Assembly (NCBI RefSeq): GCF_037975245.1
Contig: NC_092563.1
Span: 19,674,094 to 19,734,093, forward strand
Direction: 5' to 3'
Length of the DNA: 60,000 nucleotides
Source: Apostichopus japonicus
Taxonomy: Eukaryota > Echinodermata > Holothuroidea > Aspidochirotida > Stichopodidae
Under the pieces are notes generated by a model. The model did no database searches, was not told the DNA's origin, and saw only the letters and a list, made by a program, of their open reading frames with translations. Below are positions 48,971 through 59,945 of the stretch, in pieces (position 1 is the stretch's first letter; each line of letters begins with the position of its first letter). The position numbers were made by a program, and so were the translations under genes.

Positions 48971-50036
48971 TTACCATCATGTTAGCAACCATTATATATG
49001 TTTACCAACGATCTCCGGCATTTTGCATTCAGATACTGTATGTGGACTCTGCATTTGGCTAAAACAGTGACCACCTGCACTTTTCTGAAGGACTGCCAAG
49101 GTGACTGAGCTTTATATTTAGTTGTGAAAAATACAAGTATTCTTGAAAATTGAAAGTAATATAAGAGGTTTATTATCAGAGCTTACATAACATAAATTAA
49201 AGACCTACAGAACTTTCGTTATTATTTTTTGTAATATGAGTATTGTACTGGTGTGTTTGAAATTCTCGCCGGGGATATATCCCAAAGACCATGCAAAATC
49301 CACTTATAATTTTCAAGAGGGGATTCCCTTCAACCCATAATTGTTCAGGCCACCTGTTTGATAGTTAAAGATTGTTTAAGAATCATCCAAGTAATAACAG
49401 CATAGCTGAAACGTATTTCAAAAGTAAAGTTACTCTAGCTCCTGTCAATTAACCGAGGGCGAATCTGCAGTTTGACCCGCCAAATGAAGGGACCTGGGAA
49501 TCCTTCCCATGAAAAAAGGTAGGCTTAGTGTGTTTGAGGAAAACTCGTAAAAAGATCCCCCGAACTTGTATACACACATTTCGAAAAAACTGCTGAATTT
49601 TCATGTCAATGAGTATTTTGGATAGGCTGAAACTAAATTGTCACTTACCCCACATCCCATCTCTCTTCAACACTATGATGGCTGTGTTTGGCTCCATTTA
49701 AAGAGAGTATTTTTTTTTTATAATTGTCTTATAATCAGTTATATTTCCTCGACGACTGTCAGAAGTTTATCATTATTTAAATAATAAGTTAATATTGCTG
49801 GATTTTTTATATTAAAATTTGATTGCAGATTTTCACATCATTTCATACAACCTTGCTTGATGACATCAGGACGTTTCTCTAATCTGTAGATAATTCGGAT
49901 GGTTGGTGGTTTGGGCTTAGGGGGAAGGTCGATTGGTCAAGATTTGTGCGCGACCAGGTTGGTCACTTTTTGCCACCGTTGCAATATTCAGCTTTCCCAA
50001 ACACTTGTAGCTATGGTAATGATAGGCTACTGTTAC
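48971..50036. other. Intronic sequence, no exon recognised
   Basis: AT-rich sequence between probable exons. The phase mismatch between the exons at 50037-50156 and 47384-47480 suggests that at least one exon may be missing between them. I could not identify it. Confidence 0.35.
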
Positions 50037-50156
50037 ATGTATAACTTCTAACCCAATTGAGCAATTTATTTCTGAGTTCTCTGGACTTAGTTGTTGAATG
50101 GTCCAGCTGGGCCCCTATTTTGTACTTTCCGTTCGATTTTTTGTCATACCAATGCT
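50037..50156 (-). CDS. Probable exon, HWYDKKSNGKYKIG segment
   Basis: Minus-strand acceptor CACTTGCCCCACCCCACCACAG before 50156 and donor ACAT|GTAACA after 50037. It is 120 bp, phase 1 in and out. It reads HWYDKKSNGKYKIGAQLDHS, then TTKSRELRNKLLNWVRSYT. Its incoming phase fits the 50359-50421 exon. Composition is that of a folded, basic/aromatic segment; no family recognised. Confidence 0.5.
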
Positions 50157-50358
50157 CTGTGGTGGGGTGGGGCAAGTGTGATGGGACAAAGAGGTAGCAA
50201 TAAATTATACCCCACATTTCTTCATCTATTACTCCAACCACAGCCTAATTTCCTTAGGTAAGCCAATCTAAATCACTTCTCAAAAAGCAAATTCAAAAAG
50301 TGCTATCACAGCTTCATTGATGACTCATTTTCGGCATTCACATATAGGCAAAGCTTAC

Positions 50359-50421
50359 CTGTATCAGGTGCTCTTTTTTGCTGTTGAGTTGGTGCTGCAT
50401 CACTCGTCCCTCGGTCCGTTT
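50359..50421 (-). CDS. Probable 63-bp exon, TDRGTSDAAPTQ segment
   Basis: Minus-strand acceptor TTTACATTATCAG before 50421 and a consensus donor ACAG|GTAAGC after 50359. Exactly 63 bp, phase 1 in and out, reading TDRGTSDAAPTQQQKRAPDT. Joined to the upstream exon (70 bp, ending in phase 1) and the downstream exon (starting in phase 1) the frame is maintained. A polar, disordered linker. Confidence 0.6.
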
Positions 50422-51240
50422 CTGATAATGTAAACATTTGTAAGATTCTTTAATGATGTAAAAAAGTATTTTAATTGACACACACTATTGGCATTCAATT
50501 TCGTTCTTTCAAAGATACCCCTTCGTTTTGATTAAGAAAACCTGATATGTATGCATTATGCACCCATCCAATTGATTTTATACACACATAAAGTTATAGG
50601 CCCCTCTCGTAATAAAATATAACTCGAAGACTAATGATACAGCACAACCAACGTATCATAGTTATCATGTCAATCATTAGAGAAGGAGGACCAATTCATA
50701 ACAAAATGTTTATAATTATTGCAACAGTACATAAATAAAGCATCAGCATCAAAGTGCATATTAAAAACAAAGTATAGGCTAATCCTTCGATTAATGAATA
50801 TGACTACATTATCATAAACAAATTTGCACATTCTCCTTGATTTGAAAAACATTTTATGAGATCAGGAGGGTTGGGGGGGGGGGTTGACTGGGCCAAAGTC
50901 TTGTAAGATGTCACATTCTGTACCATTTTCAGAACGAATTCCTGTTTACTGTCTATAGGTATAGGATTGTATGCCCCTTTGAAAATTTCACGAGTACCAG
51001 ATCTATCCGTTTGATTACGCCTTATTTGAGATGCCTGCAGTTTTCACCATATACACGGTACCTATACTTTTCAAATCCAGAATGCTCGAATTGGCTTTCA
51101 TGAAATCTAGTTACATCCGTACTCACATAAAAATGTTGGTAAAAGTTGGGGCATTTCGTGCGATCCTACCCAAAATTGAGTATTTTGGTGGGGAATCCCT
51201 CTGCCCATGAACCTGATATTAAATTTAAAAGGTAACATAC

Positions 51241-51310
51241 CCATTAATGTGGGTTCCATGTTCTGTTCATCTTCCTCTTCTTCAGAGAGTTTCCTGGGAC
51301 TGGGAATCAT
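51241..51310 (-). CDS. Probable 5'-most visible exon, acidic segment
   Basis: The minus strand has an acceptor-like TTTTATTAAG before 51310, then ATG and 23 codons, MIPSPRKLSEEEEDEQNMEP then TLM, and one extra base before the donor G|GTATGT. The ATG may be the start codon or simply the first codon of an internal exon; no upstream exon was found. Acidic and Ser/Pro-rich, consistent with a nuclear regulatory protein. Confidence 0.5.
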
Positions 51311-51361
51311 CTTAATAAAATCAAAGAGTTAATTGAGTACTGTGTCTGTAACAGTTTTGAA

Positions 51362-51743
51362 CATTGTCGGAGTGTCCATACAGTCAGGGGGGGGGCGGAT
51401 ACCCCCCTGACGGACTCAAATGAACTGCTGGCGCCCTTTTCAGTTCTTTACCACTTTTTACTTATTCGCAATTATTGACTTTTTTATTGTGCTCTCATCT
51501 ACTTATTGACATTTGTCACAATTTGTTGGTGTAATTTGGCGATGACACCTATTTATTCTTCGTTTATCTGCAAATTAGCCAGGCCTGGAAAGGGTCATTT
51601 CCGGCGATCTAGGGAGTATTTTACTCAAAAAATTTCTGTACGCTATGCGCCAACCAGTGGTGGCGCTCCGCTTAGATAGTGTCGAAAGCGCCCCTACAGA
51701 CCATTCTCACCCCTCCTGACCAATACCCCTCGCTCCGCCACTG
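51362..51743 (-). mobile_element. Second copy of the CAGTGGCGGAGC element, reversed
   Basis: Ends CATTGTCGGAG...(left, degraded) and GCTCCGCCACTG (right, 51732-51743). The interior is the reverse complement of 30129-30527: GGCGATCTAGGGAGTAT, GGTGGCGCTCCGCTTAGATA, GATGACACCTATTTATTCTT. TTGAAC occurs next to both ends, but a clean 8-bp duplication was not seen. Confidence 0.82.
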
Positions 51744-52074
51744 GTTGAACCCATACAAAGTACAGGCACAAGGCAATGTGGACTTAGCCAGTTACAGACG
51801 GGAGGATGTTTATGTAATCGTTACCGCAGTGTGTGAAGGTTGAAGGGGGAGGGGGTACAGTGGCACCTCCGTGAACTATATAATTATGAGCCAGGAACAC
51901 AGGAAGATACCTGATGAATATGAGTTTTGACTGTAAATTATCACCTCATGAGATAAGAAATATTGTGAATGTGTAAAGCTGCTTGTCGGGATACTGAGAG
52001 TCGGTATCAACACAATACAGTATGTTCTATATAGATCGTATGAAATCAATATGGGGCAATTATAATCTACAAAG

Positions 52075-53800
52075 TGTAATCTTTAATGAGGGTAATCCTG
52101 CTCAGTGCAGAAGCACTGCTTTCACAGAGATGCCTTCAATACAAAATACATACACAATATTATGCAGTAGAAAAACAGTAAACATCCAAAAGCACAAAAA
52201 GGACAGCAAAAAATGTAGACAAACAAATATCAGACATCTTAACAAAATATATAAGTTTTCATATTGCGTTTAAACTATTAACATTTGGCAAGCATTTCAA
52301 ATTTGGGGGAAGACTGTTCTACGACCTGCCTCCAGAAAATGTTAAGGACCTTTTACCATTCCCAGATCTAACAGGAGCAAGTAAAACATTATTAGAGCAG
52401 CTAGATCTAGTTCTGTACGAATGGCTATCTCTCAATAGAATAGTGTTATCAGTAAGGTAATCTGGAGCCAGGCCGTGGACACAGTACATTAGAATATTCC
52501 TGACATATAATGCACCTTGATGGACATTTAGCAACTTCAATTCAGCAAAAATATCTGTAACATGCACATCCCGAAGCCCACACCCCAGGACTAATCTAGC
52601 TGCACGATTTTGAAGAATCTGAACCCGGTCAACCGATTTGTTTGTTGCCATTGTCCAAACGGCAGAACAATTAATAATCAATATGAGGTACTATTAGAGT
52701 GTTGTACAGAGTATTACGCGTATGCTGGTCAACACACCAACTAAGTCTTTTTTAGAATACCCAGTTTCTGTGATATTTTTGCAGTAATTTTGTCAATATG
52801 GTTTTCGCATTTAAGAAACGGGTTGAACCACAATCCAAGGTATTTGAATACATGTACACATTTTCAAGAATATCATTATCAAGCTTTACTTTGAAGGGAT
52901 TTTTGTCAAAAAGAGAGCAAACTACTATTTATATATTGATGAAGTTTAATACGATGCAAGACCTGTTACAATTGGTGTACTGTACCCCAGGGATCCATAT
53001 TAGGTCCACTTTTATTTATCATATGACCTTCCTACTGTAGTTTCGAATTGTAAGGTTTTTCTTTATGCCGATGATACTGCCATCATGTATCGTGTTCAAA
53101 AAATGAATCAGATATTGAAAGGGTCATAAATTTGGACCTGGAGGCTGTTTCTGATTGGATGAACACTAATAAGCTGACATATCATAATTTCAAAAGATCC
53201 AAATTTATGTCATAACCTTGGTTTTTAGAAGCATGATGTGTCAGCTTATTAGTGTTCATCCAATCAGAAACAGCCTCCAGGTCCAAATTTATGACCCTTT
53301 CAATATCTGATTCATTTTTTGAACACGATACATGATGGCAGTATCATCGGCATAAAGAAAAACCTTACAATTCGAAACTACAGTAGGAAGGTCATATGAT
53401 AAATAAAAGTGGACCTAATATGGATCCCTGGGGTACAGTACACCAATTGTAACAGGTCTTGCATCGTATTAAACTTCATCAATATATAAATAGTAGTTTG
53501 CTCTCTTTTTGACAAATAATTAGAGAACCAGGCCAGCTTATGTTCCTGTATCCCATAATAAGATAATTTGTGCAGAAGAATCTCATGGTTGACTGTATCA
53601 CTGGCCTTTTTTAGGTCCAAAAACACAGCACCAGTGATCTGACCCTTGTCCAAATTATGGAGAATATTGTCAGTAACGCCAATACCAGCAAGAGTAGAAA
53701 GCTGTTGTCTGAATCGAAATTGTGCCCAACTTAGAAGTCCATTGTTTTGAAGATGACCATAAACTTGGGCATGAGTAGCTTTCTCAAGAATTTTAGTTAA
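52075..53800 (-). pseudogene. LINE reverse transcriptase relic with an inverted duplication
   Basis: Reading the minus strand from ~53800: KILEKATHAQVYGHL (fingers), then ITGAVFLDLKKASDTVNHEI (motif A region, where Phe is usual at the Ser), then a frameshifted PQGS-like stretch and YADDT near 53345. The reading is then broken by an inverted copy of the same segment (52902-53185). Beyond it the thumb region follows in fragments (ENVYMY). The C-terminal part is open at 52319-52681 (DRVQILQNRAARLVLGCG, LTFSGGR) and a frameshift leads into NSLPPNL. The 3' end is near 52075-52090 (TCATTAAAGATTA). CR1/L2/Jockey-type is inferred. Not functional. Confidence 0.82.
52902..53516. repeat. 284-bp near-perfect inverted repeat with 47-bp spacer
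   Basis: Left arm 52902-53185 and right arm 53233-53516 are reverse complements with no length change: paired positions sum to 106418 at every point tested. I saw one mismatch in the parts compared (53180 with 53238). The spacer is 53186-53232. The arms carry the LINE RT palm segment, in LINE orientation on the right arm and reversed on the left. A transcript through it would fold into a ~284-bp hairpin. Confidence 0.93.
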
Positions 53801-53880
53801 TATTATTAATATTTAAAATAATTAGTTCATTATTAATAATATTATTAATATTAGTTAATATTATGGGTAGTTCGGTTAAC
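53800..53880. repeat. AT-rich TTAATATTATTAATA palindromic tract
   Basis: Repeats of TTAATATTATTAATATT and its complement immediately upstream of the LINE relic's 5' break. Simple low-complexity DNA, possibly the insertion site. Confidence 0.7.
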
Positions 53881-53999
53881 GCTAATTTTGCCTGTGGAAT
53901 TGTATGCCTACTTTTGTAAATTGTAGGCATGCACCGATACCGCAAGTATACTACTAGTGCTAGTTCACATTGGTGTGAAGTTAAATACTTATTCCCTAC

Positions 54000-56275
54000 T
54001 ACATCATCACTTCTTAAATTAATGTAGCAGGATTGCGAATAAAAAGTATTTTGGCCCTAATTAAGACCAGAACGCCTTGGACCACCTAACCAATGGGTCA
54101 TATGAACTCTTAAGACATTAGGTAGAAGAGTATCACAATGTGTCTTGCCTGGTCAAAAAAGAGTGCTTGACCAATTTAAATGACCACTAAATCATTACTT
54201 CTTTAATGAGTGTAACAGGACCACGAAAAAGCTTTGTGCCCTAATCCATGCAGCAGGCCTTAATCTCCAAACCAATGGGCAACCAGGGTTTTCGTTAGTA
54301 GCCGGAACCCGGGTCAAATGACCCGCTTACTGCACGTACATGTCCCGGCTACTTTGCGACGCTCAGTAAAAAAAAAAAAAAAAAAAAAATTAAAATTAAA
54401 AAAAAAAAAATGACGAAAAAAATCGAGAGGAATAAATACCCACAACCAGGTCAGGTGTGATTGAAAATGTCACAGCAGTTAACTGTTGGTAAAAACTACA
54501 AGAAGTTGAACATTAGTAGTATGGTCAAGGAGATGAGGCCGAGGGGTGGGTGAGAGTAGAGGTAGGCGAAGGGCTTCTCTTGACATACAAATTGTTGCTC
54601 AACAGAGATAAAAGCTGAATAAAAAACAGAAGGTTCTATCACAGACCTAGTTGGGTATATTTTGGCAGTAAAATCCTACTCACTTTGTAGGTACCGTAGA
54701 CCTATTATCATTTTGTTATGATCGCACTTCATTTAATGCAGCAAGTGCGTCATACCCTTGCTAAGTTCGGTTCAGTGGCAGAGCTACAGTACCTCCCTAG
54801 GCTCCATGACCCGAGTGTTAATAAAATAATTCAGGAGAAAAAAAAGAAAAATAGGACAGAAGAAAGGGGTGATTGGGAGGGGGCAATATCATTGACCAAA
54901 CAACTGTATATTGCACCATTTTGCATCTAGAGACTTTTTAAATTGCAATTTTCCGGCAAAGGGGAGGGGGACCCCTCCCCTTAGACCCCTCCCCCATGTC
55001 CGCGTACAGACAGTCCCGCCTACTTTTCAACTTGACCCACCTACTTCATTTCTTAACAAAAACCCTGGTAACATGAACTTTAAAGACATGTGTAGAAGAG
55101 TACTTAATGCATCTTGCCCAGTCCAAAGAATGCTTGACCAATTTAAATGACCACTACATTATCACTTCTTAAGTTAATGTAAGGGGATTACAAATAAAAA
55201 GCATTTGGGCCCTAACACAACCAGCAAGCCTTGGACCATCTAACCAATGCGTCATATGAACTCTTAAGACAAGGTAGAACAGTACCACAATGTGTCTTGC
55301 CTGGTCAAAAAAGAGTGCTTGACCAATCTAAATGACCACTAAATCATTACTTCTTTAATGAGTGTACAGAAACCACGAAAAAGCTTTGTGCCCTAATCCA
55401 TGCAGCACGCCTTGGATCTCCAAACTGATGGGTAACATGAACTCTAAGGACATTGTAGAAGAGTACTATAATGCGTCTTGCCCGCGGTCCAAAGAATGCT
55501 TGACCAATTTAAATGACCACTGCATCATCACTTCTTAAATTCATGTAATAGAACTGCGAATAAAATACCATTGGGCCCTAATCAAAACAAGAACGCCTTA
55601 AACTAACTAATCAATGGGTCATATGAACTCTAAGGACATTGTAGAAGAGTACTTTAAAGCGTCTTGCCCGGTCCAAAGAATGCTTGACCAATTTAAATGA
55701 CCACTACATTATCACTTCTTAAGTTAATGTAAGGGGATTACAAATAAAAAGCATTTGGGCCCTAACATAACCAGCAAGCCTTGGACCACCTAACCAATGG
55801 GTCATATGAACTCTAAAGACATATTAAATGGGTACCATCATGTGTCTTGCACGGTCCAAAAAGTGCTTGACCAATTAAAATGATTACTAAATCATCATTT
55901 TTTTATATGAATGTTAGGGGACCTGAAAAACCCCTTAAGGCCCTAATCAAACCCAGCTTTCCTGGACCACCCAACCAATGAGTCATATGAACTCTAATGA
56001 CAATGTAGAACAGTACCATAATGCGACTTGCCGGTCCAAAGAGTTCTTGACCAATTAAAATGACCACTAAATCGTCAATTTTCTAAATGAATGTAACAGG
56101 ACCTGAACAAAAACCTTTAGGCCCCAATCACAACCAGCAAGCCTTGGACCACCTAACCAATGGGTCATATGAACTCTAAAGACATATTAGAAGGGTACCA
56201 TATATCTTGCCCAGTCCAAAGAGTGTTTGACCAACCAAAATGACCACTACATCACTTTTTAAGTTAATGTCCATC
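54000..56275. repeat. ~182-bp tandem repeat, about eight units, with an insertion
   Basis: The landmark GACCAATTTAAATGACCACT or a variant occurs at 54169, 55136, 55321, 55502, 55686, 55869, 56049 and 56229. Spacing is 180-185 bp, except for the first gap (967 bp), which contains the element at 54284-55067. Other unit words are ACCAATGGGTCATATGAACT, GTCTTGCCCGGTCCAAAGA and GGGCCCTAA. Units are ~75-90% alike by eye. No open frame is conserved. Confidence 0.92.
54284..55067. mobile_element. CAGGGTTTT element inserted in the 182-bp array
   Basis: Ends CAGGGTTTTCGTTAGTAG and, reverse complemented, CAGGGTTTTTGTTAAGAAA. Subterminal regions continue as imperfect inverted repeats (GTAGCCGG, GGGTCAAATGACCCGC against GTAGGTGGGTCAAGTTG). 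It holds a long A-run (54367-54410). The interrupted unit resumes as GGTAAC after leaving off as GGCAAC, but an exact 8-bp duplication is not visible. Confidence 0.75.
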
Positions 56276-58084
56276 TCATATGTTATGTATCGTGCGTTTT
56301 AGAGTCAACTGGTAGCATTACAAATTGCACTTTGGACCCTCAAAGAATGAAAAAAAGAGAACTTGTTTTAAGTGCATTCCAATTAATGGCCACATTTCTA
56401 TATGGCCAAATTCTGTAGGAAAGTTTTTACAATTTAAGAAAGATACCTCTAAATGACTTTTGAATTCATCGATATATCTGCATATATAACACTGCTTGCG
56501 CAAATCACTTACCAATTTTCAGCCTAATCACAGGGGAAAATTGCAATGTGGCAGTTACTTGAACACATTATGGCATAAAGCGACAGCATCTTACCAGGGC
56601 TGTAGCAAGGCTGTAGCAGGCATGCACTGTCATAAAAGCTCAACTGAAGCTTACAGCCGGACAAACAATCAAAGTAATAATAAACCATTCCCTAGGCCTA
56701 CTGTAATATTGTGTCGAGCCCGGCTCCTCCGATAGTAAAACTATATCGGGACTCGCGATAGAAAGGTACTGGGATGTCTTGATGCCGTATTTACGCTTCT
56801 TCAGGAGATGTCTCGAACGGAAGAAAACAATGACTTCACACAAAAAACAATTTGACGAGATAGGATTTGATTAATGATTCGGTATAATTTGTTCTCTGTC
56901 GATTCTCTTTACAAATAAAACTAAATTACAATGATTTGACTTGACTTGACTCCGTCAATTAAACAATTAGGAGTGATGAAATAGTAACGAAGCAATGACG
57001 AACTGATCACGGAGCGCTGACGGAGTGATAAATTTGCTGACCAAGTGATAAAACTTTCTGCCCCCTTTTACTTTTATATCTTACTTCTATAAAAATCCCA
57101 CTGCGCACAATCAGTAGGCAGCCAATAACCTGACCATCCTGTATTAACTTAACTATATAAAAATAAGTGTGCTGGCACTGATCTGCCCTGATTGGTTGGG
57201 AGTTTGGAAGTCCATCCCCTTTCTTATGGAAACTTCCATACCACGTGAGAGAACCTTCTCGAATGTTCCACAGACATAATGGAATCTATTTTGGGAAAAG
57301 GCCCTGTACCAAGATTCAATAAGATAGTTAAAAACTTCTCGTGGGAAAACTGAATCCATGACCTAGATAAATATATAAGAGGCCTGTAAGGTGTCTCGAT
57401 GGAGTGTTTCGGTAACATCAAAGAGATGGTATCACTATTTCATAACACTACCATGCATTAACGGCACATGCAGTAACGTTCAAACATTGAACAATATCAC
57501 CTTAACTCTCCTAACATGGGTCAGAGACATTCGTAGAAGGAAAGAAGGAAAATGTGACCATTTCCGATATTTAATTCATTTGGGAATACAAATGCGAAAA
57601 AGCAGTTAAACTTTCAACATGCTGCAGATTCTTTCATTTATCTATCACTTAAGAATGTTAATGGTTCGACGCAAGGGAGCAATCACGCTATGATAAATAT
57701 GAACTCTCAGCCTTTTAAATTATGTAATTCCATGGACATGGTAGGCAGTCAGTTCGTACATCGGTATCAATTAGTTCTAGCCGAATGTTCAAGTGCCCGT
57801 TTTCAAGAGAAAACTTCTAGGAAACACCCTGAATAAATCATTCAATTACAATCAGAATGCATGGTCCTTTGTTCCGCTCCTTCACATTTGTCTTATGAAG
57901 TATTGAGTAATAGTGAAATGGAACATCTTTGCACATAGATTGGTAAAAGTGTATCAATTCTACTAAATTTGTAGTAATTTTGGCATGAAAATTTCTCTGA
58001 GCCTGCAAGTACATTTCAATCCAATCAGAGAATAAATGTAGAGGGGGCGGGATATTAAGCATGTCATACTTGTTCTGACTTCTA
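56276..58084. other. Spacer, no gene recognised
   Basis: Several open frames of 65-79 residues on both strands (56318-57609) show no motif. A small stem-loop, CCGATA...TATCGG, lies at ~56729-56750, and CAGGGCTGTAGC at ~56589 resembles a transposon end without a partner. Nothing else is supported. Confidence 0.4.
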
Positions 58085-59112
58085 TATAGTCAAGTGGGGT
58101 AAAAAAAAACAATTTACCTAAAGTTTGCTCTAAAAATTGATGAGTAAGAGGTATTGTTTTGGTTCCAATGTTCAAGTGTGTGGAGTGGGATTCTCTTAAA
58201 GAGAAATTAACAAAAATAACTTTTTTGTAAATGGAAAGTGTCGTTTTTTGCGAAAGATGTTGTTTTTTTTTACCCCCAAAATTTGCTTAATTCGGGGTAA
58301 AAAAAAACAATGCTAGAAAACAGCTATTTTCTTCATGAATGTATCTTAAAATCATGTTTGCATATAATTACATCTAAGTATGAGCTACTACCTTTACATG
58401 AAAAAGGAAACAAATTGTGAAATTGTCTTAATTCGTAATAATGGATCGCTCGTGTCATATGTCATGCTCAGCCATATTCATACTGTACAGTGTGTATATG
58501 ATGCTACACAAATGTGGTGTAATATAGTAGAAACATTAGAGTTGAGCCAATTTCAGTTACTTAGAACTGCCCAATTATTTAACATTTTTGACACATGACA
58601 GACATGAAAACTATTTGCCAAACCTCTTAAATCAACATTATGGAAAAATTTATACATTCGGGCAAAATAGGGAGTACATTGGAGCCGGAAAGTACTTGTT
58701 TTTTTTTACCCCATTCCCATCATTTTTTGGGGGTAAAAAAAAACAAGGCCCCCCATGAAGCGTGAATGAAGTTGGAGTAATTCTACCATGGGGGAGTGTA
58801 ATATCACTAACTGCTATGCTGTAACTGCTGGAATAATCTCCACATCATATAAGCTGGGTATGCAGGAGAAAGTTTCGAATATGTGGTACAAACTTCAAAT
58901 TTTGCTATTTTAGCATTCGCTTGATTCGATGAAGCGGTGATTGGCAGCGAAGTGACATAGAGTTTCAGAAATTATATAATAATAAACTAGACATATAGGA
59001 CTATCACCAAAAATAAATAAGAACTTTGGCTAAATATTCCCCTTCTATAAAAAGGGGTTGTTTTTTTTTACCCCAACTACCCCCTTGTTTTTTTTTACCC
59101 CAACTGACTATA
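58085..59112. mobile_element. TA-flanked element with seven copies of a 17-bp A9 motif
   Basis: Element 58087-59110. The left end reads TAGTCAAGTGGGGT then A9, and the right end, reverse complemented, TAGTCAGTTGGGGT then A9. TA lies on both sides (58085-58086 and 59111-59112), as for Tc1/mariner-type elements. The 17-mer GGGGTAAAAAAAAACAA occurs at ~58096 (+), ~58260 (-), 58294 (+), 58696 (-), ~58731 (+), ~59059 (-) and ~59085 (-), always with exactly nine A. Two internal pairs form hairpins. No transposase frame was found. Confidence 0.75.
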
Positions 59113-59849
59113 CTTCCATAATTGACTCAGCATATAGCCTACAGTAATTTATATTTACCGAAGAATTAATACATTAAATACAAAATTTTGTAAGTGATTA
59201 GACAGTGTAATTTTGACTTAATTTAACAAATGCGAAATTGACCTAAAATTTGGCACTTTTGTTAACGGATTGAATTGAGTAAACATGAGTAAAATTGCTA
59301 GATTATTGAAGTTATAATTAATATTTAGGAAAAACTGAATAAAAGGAAATTTAATAAAACCTCACACTATAACTCTGGTCGATGTTTAGTTGGAATAAAA
59401 TATATGTCTGGGTAGAACTATTTCACTTGAAGACTATTTTACTAAATAAACTATTAAAGTTAAGTTTATCTCCGCTTGACCCGAGATGACTGATTGTCTT
59501 TGTCAGCTCTAGAATGTAGCAGTGGAAGGCGGTAACAGCGTTCCCAACCACTTTCGAGGAGAGAGGCAAGAAAACTTCTCTGTTCTTTAAATCTGTAAAT
59601 ATGTGTTGTGTGAAACGAATAAAAGAAATGAAAACAATTTCTATGACGGAAAAAAAAAATGGTTTTCATTGCATTGTCAGTCTTCAGAAATCACTTCTTT
59701 CTGAGAAATGGATTTGCACTAAGGTGCGCTCCCCCCCCCCCAAAGAGTGCGCGTGTGTTTATCCGAATGGGGAAGGAAACTTTGTATGCTGATGATCATA
59801 AAGCACCAATTAGCATTAAACTTGCACGCCAAAGGTGTTGCTAAATTGT
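59113..59849. other. AT-rich spacer, no gene seen
   Basis: Contains a C-run at ~59731-59741 followed by GTGCGCGTGTG, and short open frames without motifs. Nothing supported. Confidence 0.45.
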
Positions 59850-59945
59850 TTTGTTGGTTGGGTGACCGTCTAAGGCGTGCTGGTTTTGATTAGGGCCTTA
59901 AGGAGTTTTTCAGGTCCTGTTACATTCATTTACGAAGTGATGATA
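59850..59945 (-). repeat. Reverse-strand copy of the 182-bp repeat unit
   Basis: The reverse complement reads AATGAATGTAACAGGACCTG, AAAAACTCCTTAAGGCCCTA and ATCAAAACCAGCACGCCTTA. This matches the unit of the 54000-56275 array (for example 55915-55960) in inverted orientation. It may continue past the window. Confidence 0.75.

Noticed and set aside
56640-57060. Possible LTR (CGAGCCCGGCTCC stem-loop, AATAAA downstream)
   Set aside because: No second LTR, primer-binding site, polypurine tract or target duplication could be found.
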